From NCBI GenBank assembly GCA_024742415.1, contig JANSYN010000008.1, positions 62,001 through 126,000 on the forward strand: a DNA stretch of 64,000 nucleotides. The letters are read 5' to 3'. The translations under genes were made by a program, and so were the position numbers. This document shows positions 55,468 to 64,000 of this stretch, piece by piece. Positions within the stretch are counted from its first letter, which is position 1. Every line of letters starts with the position of its first letter. Under the pieces are notes generated by a model. It worked only from the letters and a program-made list of their open reading frames with translations. It had not been told where the DNA came from and did not search any database. Origin of the DNA: Gammaproteobacteria bacterium (GTDB taxonomy: Bacteria; Pseudomonadota; Gammaproteobacteria; Pseudomonadales; Halieaceae).

Positions 55468-57680
55468 GAGCAGTAGATGTAGTAATACCCGTTTACGACG
55501 GTCTGCAGGAAACTATCGCCTGCCTGGAGTCAGTTTTGCGGACGGTGAACTACCCCTGGGCGCGAATCATTATCATCAATGACGGCTCGCCCAACCCTGA
55601 AATATGCGCTCACCTTGTTGCGGTGGCCGAGCGCAACCCCGGCGTCGTACTGCTTGAGAACGAGTCAAATCTCGGCTTTGTGGCAACCGTGAACAGGGGT
55701 ATGGCCTACGACCCCAATCGTGATGTTTTGCTGCTCAATAGTGACGTAGAAGTGGCCGGAGACTGGCTACACAGGATGCGCACGGCGGCCTATCATCATG
55801 AAAAAGTGGCTTCTGTCACCCCCTTTTCCAACAACGCCACGGTCTGCAGCTTTCCCGATATCTGTGAAAACAACCCCTTGATTTTTGGGCTGGGGCCCGA
55901 GGAAATCGACAGCGCATTCAACGCGGAGTTTGATGTCGATGATGTCTTCCAACTGCCCACGGGTGTGGGTTGTTGCATGTACCTGATGCGCGATTGCCTT
56001 GATGTGATCGGCTTCTTTGACGTCGAGTCGTTTGGCCGCGGCTACGGCGAAGAAAACGACTGGTGCCAACGTGCTGAAAGTGTTGGCAGGCGCAATCTCC
56101 ACCTGGCTAACTGTTTCGTGTTTCATCATGGCGGTGTCAGTTTTCGGGAAGAGCACAGCCCACGGCTGGCCGATGCTCTGGACGTGCTGGATAAGAAGTA
56201 TCCGCGCTATCACGGCGAAATACAGAGCTTTATTGCCCGCGACCCCGCAAGGGAGGCAAGGGTGCGCGGCTGGTTGCATTTGTTTGCAACGCAGGACAAG
56301 CCGAAGATACTCCTGGTGTGCCACAAGCTTGGCGGTGGCGCGCAGCAGCATGTAGATGAACTGGCGCGCGTGTTGGGCGACAGTGGGCTGTTCCTGCTCT
56401 TGGTGCCGGACAAGGACGGGCACTCGATCAGGTTATCCTGCTTTGACGGCAGGCATCGATTGCGCGATGGATTGTTCTTTGATGCCGGGGGCGCAGAGTA
56501 CGATAAACTCGTGACCTTGCTGCGCGGCCTTGGTCTTGGTCGAATTCACTACCATCATACTTTGGGCTTGCCTGACAAATTACTTTACCTGGCAGAAGAC
56601 GTTGGCTGTGAGTTCGACGTTACTATCCATGATTATTACCTGGTCAACGCAAACGCGACCCTGACCGATTCCCAGGCCAGGTTTGTCGACGAGGGCGCAG
56701 CTGACTTCGAAGAGCGCTGTGCACAGAATATCAAGCTGCCCGAACCTGTTGATCTTGAAAATTGGCGGTCGGCGCAAGCACAGTGGATAGCTGCCGCGGC
56801 GCGCACGATATTCCCGTCCGTGGATTGCAAAAACAGGTTCCTGAAGTTCTATGACGTGCAGAACCCGGTGGTAGCATGGCACCCGGATTTCAGCGAGGCG
56901 AAGGCGTACCCCCTGCCAGGCTGGCGTTTCCCCAGTCATCGCCCCTTGCGCGTGGTGGTCATAGGTGCTTTAAGTCGGGAGAAAGGCGCAGACGTTCTCG
57001 AGGCGGCTGCCAACGCTCTGGTCGCTGAGCCCATAGAATTTCACCTGCTGGGCTATGCCTACCGTCGTCTTGGCAATAACGTCGTTTTCCATGGCCCGTA
57101 CGATAGTCATGACGTGCACGCCTTGATCGATAGAATCAACCCGGATGTTGCCTGGTATCCGGCCCAGTGGCCGGAAACCTACAGTTATACGCTAAGCGTT
57201 GCCTTGGAAAAGGCATTGCCCGTGGTGGTGCCGGACATCGGCGCGTTTGTCGAGCGTGTGCAGGGTCGACCCTTCAGTAGCATTGTCCCCTGGGATTTCA
57301 GTGCGGCGCAGTGGAAAGACTACTGGCTTGGAGTATTGCATGCACAGCAGCTGCCGGCACAGAACGCGTTGGCATCGGCGCGTACAAGCGCGCCCGATCT
57401 GGCGGCGGAGGTGGACCGGGATTTTTACGCGGCAGCGTATGTACAGGCCGTGCCGCTGCGACCTGCAGCGCCAAGTGCAGAGTTGCTGGGTAACCTGCAA
57501 AGTAATCTGGTGGCCGACAGCCAGAATCTATCGCGCTCGGAGCGCTTGTTGCGTGCCATATGGCGCTTGTCCTTGCGGCCGTCCGCGGCGCGGCTGATCG
57601 CAATGGTGCCGTTCCGCATTCAGCGCACGATAAAGCGCTCCCTGTCACAGCGACCAATGCATGACATTGTCGGGGAGTAA
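55464..57680 (+). CDS. GT2-GT4 fused glycosyltransferase
   Basis: A 738-residue bifunctional protein. Residues 1-270 are a GT2 domain (VVIPVYDGLQETIACLESVL, NSD at 92-94, GRGYGEENDW), a paralogue of the gene at 52928. Residues about 278-640 are a GT4 domain, starting LLVCHKLGGGAQQHVDELAR, with GALSREKGADVLE near 498 and PETYSYTLSVALEKALPVVV near 570. The C-terminal tail is basic with WRLSLRP. Such fusions let two consecutive sugar transfers occur on one polypeptide. The start ATG overlaps the sulfotransferase stop. The acceptor is unknown. Confidence 0.82.
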   Translation: MRAVDVVIPVYDGLQETIACLESVLRTVNYPWARIIIINDGSPNPEICAHLVAVAERNPGVVLLENESNLGFVATVNRGMAYDPNRDVLLLNSDVEVAGDWLHRMRTAAYHHEKVASVTPFSNNATVCSFPDICENNPLIFGLGPEEIDSAFNAEFDVDDVFQLPTGVGCCMYLMRDCLDVIGFFDVESFGRGYGEENDWCQRAESVGRRNLHLANCFVFHHGGVSFREEHSPRLADALDVLDKKYPRYHGEIQSFIARDPAREARVRGWLHLFATQDKPKILLVCHKLGGGAQQHVDELARVLGDSGLFLLLVPDKDGHSIRLSCFDGRHRLRDGLFFDAGGAEYDKLVTLLRGLGLGRIHYHHTLGLPDKLLYLAEDVGCEFDVTIHDYYLVNANATLTDSQARFVDEGAADFEERCAQNIKLPEPVDLENWRSAQAQWIAAAARTIFPSVDCKNRFLKFYDVQNPVVAWHPDFSEAKAYPLPGWRFPSHRPLRVVVIGALSREKGADVLEAAANALVAEPIEFHLLGYAYRRLGNNVVFHGPYDSHDVHALIDRINPDVAWYPAQWPETYSYTLSVALEKALPVVVPDIGAFVERVQGRPFSSIVPWDFSAAQWKDYWLGVLHAQQLPAQNALASARTSAPDLAAEVDRDFYAAAYVQAVPLRPAAPSAELLGNLQSNLVADSQNLSRSERLLRAIWRLSLRPSAARLIAMVPFRIQRTIKRSLSQRPMHDIVGE

Positions 57681-57743
57681 GGTAGTGAACAAGCCGTTGA
57701 ATATTCTCGCCTGTCAGTGCGTTGCTCACTCGAGCGACAGCGC

Positions 57744-58994
57744 ATGACGCAGGTCAGTAATCCGGGCTTTGCTGCCTATCTGAACAGACGCATAGTGATT
57801 TGCGTATTCACCGGCTTTGCCTCGGGCATGCCCCTTTATGTGCTTTTTCAGCTCATGCCTGCCTGGCTCAGTGATGGTGGAGTATCGATTAAGGAGATCG
57901 GCCTGTTTTCACTGGCGACCATACCGTATACGTGGAAGTTCATCTGGGCGCCAGTGATGGATCGGTGGGTTCCGCCGTTTTTGGGCCGACGCAGGGGTTG
58001 GATGATCCTCATGCAGGTTCCCTTGTTACTGTTTATTGGCGCGCTTGGCATGTTTGAGCCGGCAAAGTCTATCTGGTTGATCGCCTGGCTGGCATTGGGT
58101 ATCGCGTTCTTCAGCGCCAGCCAGGATGTCGTGCTCGATGCCTATCGGCGCGAGATTCTCCCGGACCGTGAACTGGGCCTGGGTAATTCGGTGCACATTA
58201 CCGCATACCGTGTATCGAGCCTGGTTCCCGGTTCGCTGTCGTTGATCCTGGCAGACGGCATCTTGCCGTGGAGTGTCGTGTTCTGGATTACGGCGGCCTT
58301 CATGTTGGTGGGGGTTGGCTTGAGTCTTGCTGTAAAGGAGCCTGATACAGAAATTCCACCGCCAAAACACTTTGGGGAGTTTGCGGTAGCGCCTTTTCTG
58401 GAGTACCTCGAACGCCGTGGTTGGAGCAAACTACTGCTGATTCTGTGCTTCATGTTCCTGTATAAGCTCGGCGATAACATGGCAACTGCTCTGGCTGTAC
58501 CGTTTTATCTGGATATCGGGTTCACCAAGACTGAAGTTGGCCTGGTGGCCAAGCATGCTGCGCTGTGGCCGGCGATCTTCGGTGGCATCCTCGGCGGTGT
58601 CCTGATGATCCGCATTGGCATCAACAAGGCGCTGTGGTTTTTTGGCGTGGTGCAGGTTGTCAGTATTCTCGGGTTTGCGGTGCTCGCTGATACCGGCCCG
58701 GTGCTCTGGCTTCTGGCTGCTGTGATCAGTTTCGAGTATCTCGGGGTGGGGCTTGGCACGGCAGCCTTTACGGCGTTTATAGCGCGTGAAACCAGCAAAG
58801 TGTATGCCGCCACGCAGTTCGCCCTGTTTACCGCACTGGCGGCGGTGCCGCGCACTCTTGCTAACGCAAGCACCGGGTTTTTTGTGGAGGCAATGGGTTG
58901 GTATTCGTTTTTCCTGCTGTGCGCATTGTTGGCCCTGCCTGGCATGTTGCTATTGTTTTGGGTGGCACCCTTTCGCGCCGGAAATCAGGAATGA
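57744..58994 (+). CDS. AmpG-like MFS permease
   Basis: A 416-residue polytopic membrane protein with about 12 hydrophobic helices. It has the AmpG-like opening FASGMPLYVLFQLMPAWLSD, KFIWAPVMDRWVPPFLGRRR and SASQDVVLDAYRREILP, which are signatures of muropeptide permeases. AmpG imports anhydro-muropeptides during peptidoglycan recycling. Its place among glycan-modification genes could mean a different substrate, but the family match is good. I chose the ATG at 57744; an in-frame GTG at 57717 would add nine residues. It lies 63 bases after the GT2-GT4 gene. Confidence 0.83.
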   Translation: MTQVSNPGFAAYLNRRIVICVFTGFASGMPLYVLFQLMPAWLSDGGVSIKEIGLFSLATIPYTWKFIWAPVMDRWVPPFLGRRRGWMILMQVPLLLFIGALGMFEPAKSIWLIAWLALGIAFFSASQDVVLDAYRREILPDRELGLGNSVHITAYRVSSLVPGSLSLILADGILPWSVVFWITAAFMLVGVGLSLAVKEPDTEIPPPKHFGEFAVAPFLEYLERRGWSKLLLILCFMFLYKLGDNMATALAVPFYLDIGFTKTEVGLVAKHAALWPAIFGGILGGVLMIRIGINKALWFFGVVQVVSILGFAVLADTGPVLWLLAAVISFEYLGVGLGTAAFTAFIARETSKVYAATQFALFTALAAVPRTLANASTGFFVEAMGWYSFFLLCALLALPGMLLLFWVAPFRAGNQE

Positions 58995-59115
58995 GAAGAT
59001 GCTCTAAAACACTGGCGGCGGTTGCGTGGTTGGGCGTAAATCGGGATGATGTGCGGCGCCGGCGCCGCTGTGGCGCCGCGTGGGATTCGCCAGGGCGATA
59101 ACTTGGGCGCAAGGC

Positions 59116-59859
59116 ATGGGAGTGGATGTGAGTTCTGAGGAAGGTGCGCAAGGCGTACAGTTGGCTGCACTACCTGAGCATGTGATAGGCGTGCTGGGCA
59201 TGCATCGAAGCGGCACCAGCTGTCTTACGGGAACCTTGCAATCTGCGGGCCTGTTTCTTGGTGAGCACCACACGTGGAACCACCACAATCACAAGGGTAA
59301 TCGCGAAAACCAGAGTATTGTCGACATTCACGAAGCAGTGCTGGCAGCCAATGGCGGTGCATGGGACAAGCCTCCCTCCACTGCGCGATGGAGCGCGCAG
59401 CAGTTGGAGATGATTCGCCATTTGCTGCAGCAGCACAGCCAGGAAAAATATTTCGGTTTCAAGGATCCGCGTGCATTGCTCTTGCTCGACGGGTGGAAGT
59501 CCGTCTGTCCGGACATCTCCTTCGTGGGAATTTACCGACACCCGAATGCGGTGGCGGCTTCTTTGCGACAGCGCAATGACAAAAGCAAACGCGAGTGCCT
59601 GGCGTTGTGGTACGCGTATAATCGTGCGCTGCTGGATGAGTATGAGAAATCCCCGTTCCCGATTCTGAGCTTTGATGAAGACGAGTCAGTGCTCGATGCG
59701 AAAATTCTTGAGGTGGCACAGGAGCTGGGTCTACCCGGGCGTGCCGCTGATGACAAGTTCTACAGCCCGGAGTTGCGCCACAATGCTGGCCGTGGCGCAA
59801 TCTTGTTGCCAGCTAAGTATCGCAATCTGTATAAGCATCTCAAGTCACTGAGTCGTTGA
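59116..59859 (+). CDS. Sulfotransferase-family protein 2
   Basis: A 247-residue protein with the phosphosulfate loop VLGMHRSGTSC near residues 26-36 and GIYRHPNAVAASLRQR for the 3'-phosphate region. It is shorter than sulfotransferase 1 and ends just after the core fold (NAGRGAILLPAKYRNLYKHLKSLS). The start is not clear: a GTG at 59080 is possible, but the ATG at 59116 is nearer the domain. The spacer before it contains a 16-bp perfect palindrome. Likely role: sulfating a glycan or other surface polymer together with the first enzyme. Confidence 0.78.
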   Translation: MGVDVSSEEGAQGVQLAALPEHVIGVLGMHRSGTSCLTGTLQSAGLFLGEHHTWNHHNHKGNRENQSIVDIHEAVLAANGGAWDKPPSTARWSAQQLEMIRHLLQQHSQEKYFGFKDPRALLLLDGWKSVCPDISFVGIYRHPNAVAASLRQRNDKSKRECLALWYAYNRALLDEYEKSPFPILSFDEDESVLDAKILEVAQELGLPGRAADDKFYSPELRHNAGRGAILLPAKYRNLYKHLKSLSR

Positions 59860-59868
59860 TGGACGATC

Positions 59869-60861
59869 ATGTTGAGTAAGAAAAGGCAGGGCAGGCAGCG
59901 CCTTTTTGCGCGCAGGGCAAGGCTTTCCGGGCCTGCGCTGAGTATCATTTTGATTGTCTATGACATGCCAGCCCAGGCCCAGAGAACTGTGCGTTCCCTG
60001 CTGCATGGTTATCAACGCGACGTTGCCTCCTGGGATTATGAGCTGTTGATTATCGAGAACGCGTCGGCCAATACGCTGCCGCGCTCCTTCGTTGACTCAC
60101 TGCCTCCCTATTGTTCCTACTTTTTGCGCGATGAAAGCAGGCCAACCCCCGTGCCCGCCATCAACGAAGGTCTGCGCCTGGCCAGGGGCCGAAACCTGTG
60201 TGTAATGATCGACGGCGCGCGACTGGTGACTCCCGGTGTGGTCAAGAACCTCATCAGAGGCCACCAGATTTCCGACCAGGCCGTCGTTACGGTGCCCGGA
60301 TACCACCTGGGCAAGGAACTGCAGCAAGTCGCCGTGGGCAGCGGTTATTCCAGCGAGTTTGAAGATGAACTGGTCGCCTCCATCAACTGGCCTGAAGACG
60401 GCTATCGTCTGTTTGAGATTGCCTGTTTTAGTGGGTCCTGCGCCCACGGCTTTTTTCTACCCCACAGCGAGAGTAACTGTATCAGCCTGCCCAGAAAGAT
60501 GTGGCACGAGTTGGGCGGTTTCGACGAACGTTTCGACCTGCGAGGCGGCGGCCTGGTCAACCTGGACACGTACAAGCGGGCCTGCGAGCATCCTGGCGCC
60601 CAGCATGTTTTCCTGCACGGCGAGGGAACCTTCCACCAGTTTCATGGTGGGGTGACAACCGGCGGCGAGGACTCACACGTCCGCCAGCGCTACATTGACG
60701 AGAGTATGCAGCAGTATGCTGACCTGCGCGGAGCCAGTTATGAAAGCCCACAGACAGACCCTGTCTACCTTGGAGAATTGTCCGACTATGTGCAGCAGTT
60801 TGTCTTTCTTTCCACACAGAAAAAGCTCGATCGAATGCGTATGATGGAAAGCAACCGCTAA
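59869..60861 (+). CDS. GT2-like glycosyltransferase
   Basis: A 330-residue protein in the GT-A/GT2 class. It has LSIILIVYDMPAQAQRTVRS, the nucleotide-binding start ELLIIENASAN, and CVMIDGARLV (around residue 112) in the place of the metal motif, then GGFDERFDLRGGG for the acceptor-side loop. The first DxD Asp is replaced (MIDGAR), so catalysis may differ. It starts nine bases after the sulfotransferase stop on the same strand, so it is in the same operon. A methyltransferase follows. Confidence 0.7.
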   Translation: MLSKKRQGRQRLFARRARLSGPALSIILIVYDMPAQAQRTVRSLLHGYQRDVASWDYELLIIENASANTLPRSFVDSLPPYCSYFLRDESRPTPVPAINEGLRLARGRNLCVMIDGARLVTPGVVKNLIRGHQISDQAVVTVPGYHLGKELQQVAVGSGYSSEFEDELVASINWPEDGYRLFEIACFSGSCAHGFFLPHSESNCISLPRKMWHELGGFDERFDLRGGGLVNLDTYKRACEHPGAQHVFLHGEGTFHQFHGGVTTGGEDSHVRQRYIDESMQQYADLRGASYESPQTDPVYLGELSDYVQQFVFLSTQKKLDRMRMMESNR

Positions 60862-60914
60862 TGCAGGCAAATCGCTATTGCGCCAGAAACCTTTGACCCA
60901 GGAAGCACTGACCC

Positions 60915-61703
60915 ATGCAGAACTCGATTTATTTCCCGCCCTCGCTCCAACGCTTTGAGCCCAAGCGCATGGTGTTTAGTACCTGGGTCGACCACCTGTG
61001 CTTCGCCTACGATTTGATCGAGACCCTGCGCCCGCAGATCACCGTGGAGCTGGGGGTTTACAATGGCTTGTCTTTCTTCACCTTTTGTCAGTCGATGGTT
61101 GAGAACGACGTCGAGGGTGTTGCTTATGGCATCGATTGCTGGGAAGGAGATGAGCATACCGATTCCTATGACGACTCCATCTACCAGGACGTGGCAGAAC
61201 ACGCGCGCGCCAATTACCGCGGTATGACCTATCTGCTGCGTATGTTCTTTAACGAAGCGCTGCAGCACTTCGAGACGGACTCCATCGACCTTCTGCATAT
61301 CGACGGGCTGCACACGTACGAAGCGGTACAGGAAGATTTCACCAACTGGTATCCCAAGGTGAAGCCAGGTGGGATAGTGCTGTTTCACGACGTCATGGCG
61401 CGTATCAAGGATTTTGGCGCCTGGAAGTTCTTCGAGGAGCTGGAGGCCTCGCATGATGAGGTCTTCAGGTTCAATCATGGATTTGGCCTTGGCGTCTTGC
61501 GCAAGCCAGGTGGTGAGCGCCGACCAAGCCAGTTGATGGACTTGATGTTCTCCAAGGATCCTGAAATTGAACATCGCCTGCGTCAGTTGTATGTTCATGC
61601 CGGCCTGTTTATTGAATCACGGCACAAAGCTGACCTGGTTCGCCAGGGGCGTAAAGGTATCAGGCTCGGTGGTGTCGGCAAGAAACAACCTGCGGCCGGG
61701 TAA
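60915..61703 (+). CDS. Class I SAM methyltransferase
   Basis: A 262-residue protein of the Methyltransf_24 type. The SAM-binding motif is VELGVYNGLSFF near residues 43-54, with IDCWEGDEH and LLHIDGLHTYEAVQEDF near 128-144 and WYPKVKPGGIVLFHDV following. Such enzymes methylate hydroxyl or amino groups on sugars and on small metabolites in polysaccharide loci. It lies 53 bases after the GT2-like gene and seven before a dioxygenase. The acceptor is not known. Confidence 0.82.
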   Translation: MQNSIYFPPSLQRFEPKRMVFSTWVDHLCFAYDLIETLRPQITVELGVYNGLSFFTFCQSMVENDVEGVAYGIDCWEGDEHTDSYDDSIYQDVAEHARANYRGMTYLLRMFFNEALQHFETDSIDLLHIDGLHTYEAVQEDFTNWYPKVKPGGIVLFHDVMARIKDFGAWKFFEELEASHDEVFRFNHGFGLGVLRKPGGERRPSQLMDLMFSKDPEIEHRLRQLYVHAGLFIESRHKADLVRQGRKGIRLGGVGKKQPAAG

Positions 61704-61709
61704 CGGCCA

Positions 61710-62897
61710 GTGAACCACGGCAGTTCAATCAAGGATGCGGACGCCCCGGTGAATCTGGCAAACCTGCCGCAGGAATTGCGCGCCCCGGCGCAGGAGATTG
61801 AAGCGCTGATTGCACAGGGTCAGTTCGAGGCCGGTATTGCAAGCATGCAAAAACTGGCCCGCTCCAGTGGTGACCCCGTGTTGATGTTACGCCTGATAGC
61901 GCTGCGCGCGCAGGGTCTGAAACAGGCGATGCAACCGCTCGAACTGCAACCCATGTACGATGCGAGTGCGCACCTGGACGACCCCGATGCGCTGCAGGCC
62001 CGCCTTTCACGCGACGGTTACCTGTTCCTGCGCGACGTCATTCCAGCGCAGGCCCTGCGTCAACTGCGCAAGCAGATCACCACGATACTCGCGGACGAAG
62101 GCTGGATTGAAGGCGGTGACAAGCAGGATGAAGCCCTCGCTGTCAGCCGTCCGCGCCGGGAGGGGCAGCGCAGGTATTTTCAGGCCCATGATCGTATTAT
62201 CCGGCTCGAGGCGCTGCACAGCCTTGCACACAACAATGCGCTGATGGCCCTGATGCGCAATGTACTTGGCCCAAGTGTATTTCCTCATCCCCTCAGTATT
62301 GTGCGGTTGGTCTTCCCGCAAAGTCCGGAGCTGGCCACGCCGCCGCATCAGGATTATCCCAACAACCAGGGCACCGCAGACCTCACGGCGGCCTGGATTC
62401 CGCTTGCTGATTGCCCGATACAGCAGGGTTCGCTGGCGGTTCTTGAAGGCTCACACAAGTTTGGCGTGCTGCCGCTGAAGTTTCATTTGGGTGCCGGTAA
62501 CCGGCGCGCTGTGCTTGGCGAGCAACTGGCTGGCCTGCGCTGGGTGGGTGCAGACTTCAAGCTTGGGGATGTCTTGCTGTTCCCTTCATTGACCGTGCAC
62601 AAAGCCATGGAAAACCTCAGCAAGAGGAATATGCGGCTGTCGGTGGATTTTCGCTTTCAGCGCGAAGGCGAAGCGCTCACGAGCGGCTGCTTGCAACCGC
62701 ACTTTGAGCGCATCAGTTGGGAAGACATTTACCGCGGTTGGGAATCCACGCGTTACCAGTACTACTGGCAGAACAAGAACTACGTTGAAGTGCCGTGGAA
62801 CGCCGCCTTGCATGAGCTGCCGCCGGATCACTATGACGAGGCATATGAGCAGGAGATGGCGTTTAACCTGCTATTCAATGCGCGCAGTGAAGCCTAG
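61710..62897 (+). CDS. Phytanoyl-CoA-dioxygenase-family protein 1
   Basis: A 395-residue Fe(II)/2-oxoglutarate-dependent dioxygenase of the PhyH family. The metal motif PHQDYPNNQGTAD has His212 and Asp214, the distal His is in SLTVHKAME near 297, and NMRLSVDFRFQ carries the Arg that binds 2-oxoglutarate. The N-terminal ~90 residues are an extra helical part. The start is likely the GTG at 61710. Family members hydroxylate fatty acids, sugars or amino-acid side chains; in this glycan locus hydroxylation of a lipid or sugar is plausible. It starts seven bases after the methyltransferase. Confidence 0.8.
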   Translation: MNHGSSIKDADAPVNLANLPQELRAPAQEIEALIAQGQFEAGIASMQKLARSSGDPVLMLRLIALRAQGLKQAMQPLELQPMYDASAHLDDPDALQARLSRDGYLFLRDVIPAQALRQLRKQITTILADEGWIEGGDKQDEALAVSRPRREGQRRYFQAHDRIIRLEALHSLAHNNALMALMRNVLGPSVFPHPLSIVRLVFPQSPELATPPHQDYPNNQGTADLTAAWIPLADCPIQQGSLAVLEGSHKFGVLPLKFHLGAGNRRAVLGEQLAGLRWVGADFKLGDVLLFPSLTVHKAMENLSKRNMRLSVDFRFQREGEALTSGCLQPHFERISWEDIYRGWESTRYQYYWQNKNYVEVPWNAALHELPPDHYDEAYEQEMAFNLLFNARSEA

Positions 62898-62961
62898 GCG
62901 CATCGGCTGGTGCGCTGCGGCTCACGCGGCACTGGGGAATGGTTAGCGTGAGGTGCCTACA

Positions 62962-63936
62962 CTACCAAGCCAGTGGTATCTGATTTTTGGGAAAGCGGTC
63001 GGCGGCAAAAAACCAGGTTTCTATGGCGTATCTGGGGGTGTGGAAATGCTTGCCGAATTGCGTTCGGTGCAATAGGAAGTGGTCAAAAAAATAGGCATCC
63101 CCCGCATTGAATTGCGGGCTGGTGATGGCCGTTTCTCCCCTGTCGCGCGTGACTTGCGCCGTGCTTACCGACCAGTCAAATTGAGCGCCCTCGGCGCTGA
63201 CTATGGTTGCCAGGCGCTGGGGCAGCACGTCCAGTCCGGGTGAGCCGGTGCTACCTCCGCAGCTATTGAGGGGCAGCCACAGGTTGACGCTGTTGATATC
63301 AGTGCCCATGAACGCCCCGTCCTGATGCCAGCCCGCCTCAGCGACGGGCAGCCTGGAGCGTCGCAGCACCCACTTTTTGGCGCTCAGGCACGCCGGTTGC
63401 CCGAAGTAGTGCGTCAGCAGGGATTTCAGCCCCCGTGATTCGTACAGTTCCAGCAGGCATTCAGCAACAGAAGGCGCCTCTATGCACATCGCCGAGCCTG
63501 ACTCGCGATGAAAGCTGCGCGTATTTCCCAGTTCTCTTTCCCCTCGGGGCAAGATCTCTACGAGATTCTCCGGTGGGTCAAAATAGGTACGGTTTTCGGG
63601 CGGACGGCCCGCTTTAAAGTCATTGCAGCTTGCTAGCACATGATCAATCACCGGCAGCAGTGGTGCCAGTGCATCGGGTTGAAACAGTCCGCGCACGATG
63701 AGTGAACCATGGGCGAGCAGCGCCGTTTGCAACGTGGATGCGCTCAGTGCTTCCGCGGGAATCTCCGGGATTATGAGATCTGTCGGCTGCAAGCTTTGCT
63801 GCGGCTGTACCAGCAGCCTGGCCGCGCTATCGGGCATTCGCGCCCTGAACGCGTCCAGGCGTTGCTCGATAGCGCGCTTGTCCCTGTCGCTTGCTCTTGC
63901 TTCAAGTTGGCGGAAGGTGGTCGTTACTGGATTCAT
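62962..63936 (-). CDS. Phytanoyl-CoA-dioxygenase-family protein 2
   Basis: A 324-residue PhyH-type dioxygenase. The metal motif is WHQDGAF (His204, Asp206), with the distal FFDHFLLHRTQ region and a C-terminal Arg in TPRYAIETWF. It is convergent with the first PhyH gene and only distantly like it. The ATG at 63936 is the chosen start, but the frame stays open upstream to the window edge (Ser/Asn-rich), and there is no clear Shine-Dalgarno, so the true start may lie outside. Substrate unknown; likely the same general pathway. Confidence 0.72.
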   Translation of the reverse strand: MNPVTTTFRQLEARASDRDKRAIEQRLDAFRARMPDSAARLLVQPQQSLQPTDLIIPEIPAEALSASTLQTALLAHGSLIVRGLFQPDALAPLLPVIDHVLASCNDFKAGRPPENRTYFDPPENLVEILPRGERELGNTRSFHRESGSAMCIEAPSVAECLLELYESRGLKSLLTHYFGQPACLSAKKWVLRRSRLPVAEAGWHQDGAFMGTDINSVNLWLPLNSCGGSTGSPGLDVLPQRLATIVSAEGAQFDWSVSTAQVTRDRGETAITSPQFNAGDAYFFDHFLLHRTQFGKHFHTPRYAIETWFFAADRFPKNQIPLAW

Positions 63937-64000
63937 GATCTTTGCGCTGTTGTAGCCGTTGCTGCTGTTTTTGTTGTTGGAGCTGTCGTTAATGGTGCTG

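Overview
The window looks like a chromosomal segment of a marine gammaproteobacterium. The best guess is the Cellvibrionales (Halieaceae/Spongiibacteraceae type), an inference from gene content: AceE/AceF, MiaE, FabV, AmpG-like and Gsp proteins together with a steroid-type catabolic operon. Moderately high GC, tight ATGA/GTGA overlaps and a few TTG/GTG starts fit this. I saw no rRNA, tRNA, CRISPR array, insertion sequence or phage gene.

Positions 1-15,418 are mostly housekeeping: the tail of an AI-2E-type permease, a lipoprotein M16 metalloprotease, aceE-aceF behind a pair of matching palindromes, a convergent block (TPR-Fic protein; a glycosyltransferase coupled to miaE), then fabV, a metallo-beta-lactamase-fold hydrolase, a REP-like palindrome, an acyl-CoA synthetase and a small VOC protein.

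Positions 15,500-30,855 form one long co-directional operon whose products match, gene by gene, the actinobacterial pathway for the last two steroid rings (HIP catabolism): FadD3, IpdA, IpdB, IpdC, EchA20, two alpha/beta acyl-CoA dehydrogenase pairs (FadE31/FadE32-like and IpdE2/IpdE1), FadA6, an Rv3548c-like SDR, IpdF and a second thiolase. Instead of the TetR regulator KstR2, two overlapping Lrp/AsnC-type genes sit directly behind fadD3, and an AT-rich dyad precedes the operon.

Positions 31,039-52,933 carry a type II secretion system in circularly permuted and split order: gspI-J-K-L-M-C-D, then about 11 kb of other genes, then gspE-F-G-H. Between the halves lie a small lipoprotein, two exported proteins of unknown function (a 485-residue protein with a Ser-rich tail and a 246-residue protein with 17 Asp-Pro-Thr repeats), a periplasmic parvulin and glycan-modifying enzymes.

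Positions 52,928-63,936 continue the glycan theme: GT2 and GT2-GT4 glycosyltransferases, two sulfotransferases, SAM methyltransferases, two phytanoyl-CoA-dioxygenase-like enzymes and an AmpG-like transporter. The main hypothesis from the layout is a locus that makes, decorates and exports a glycosylated surface protein through a dedicated type II system. This is inferred from gene proximity only.
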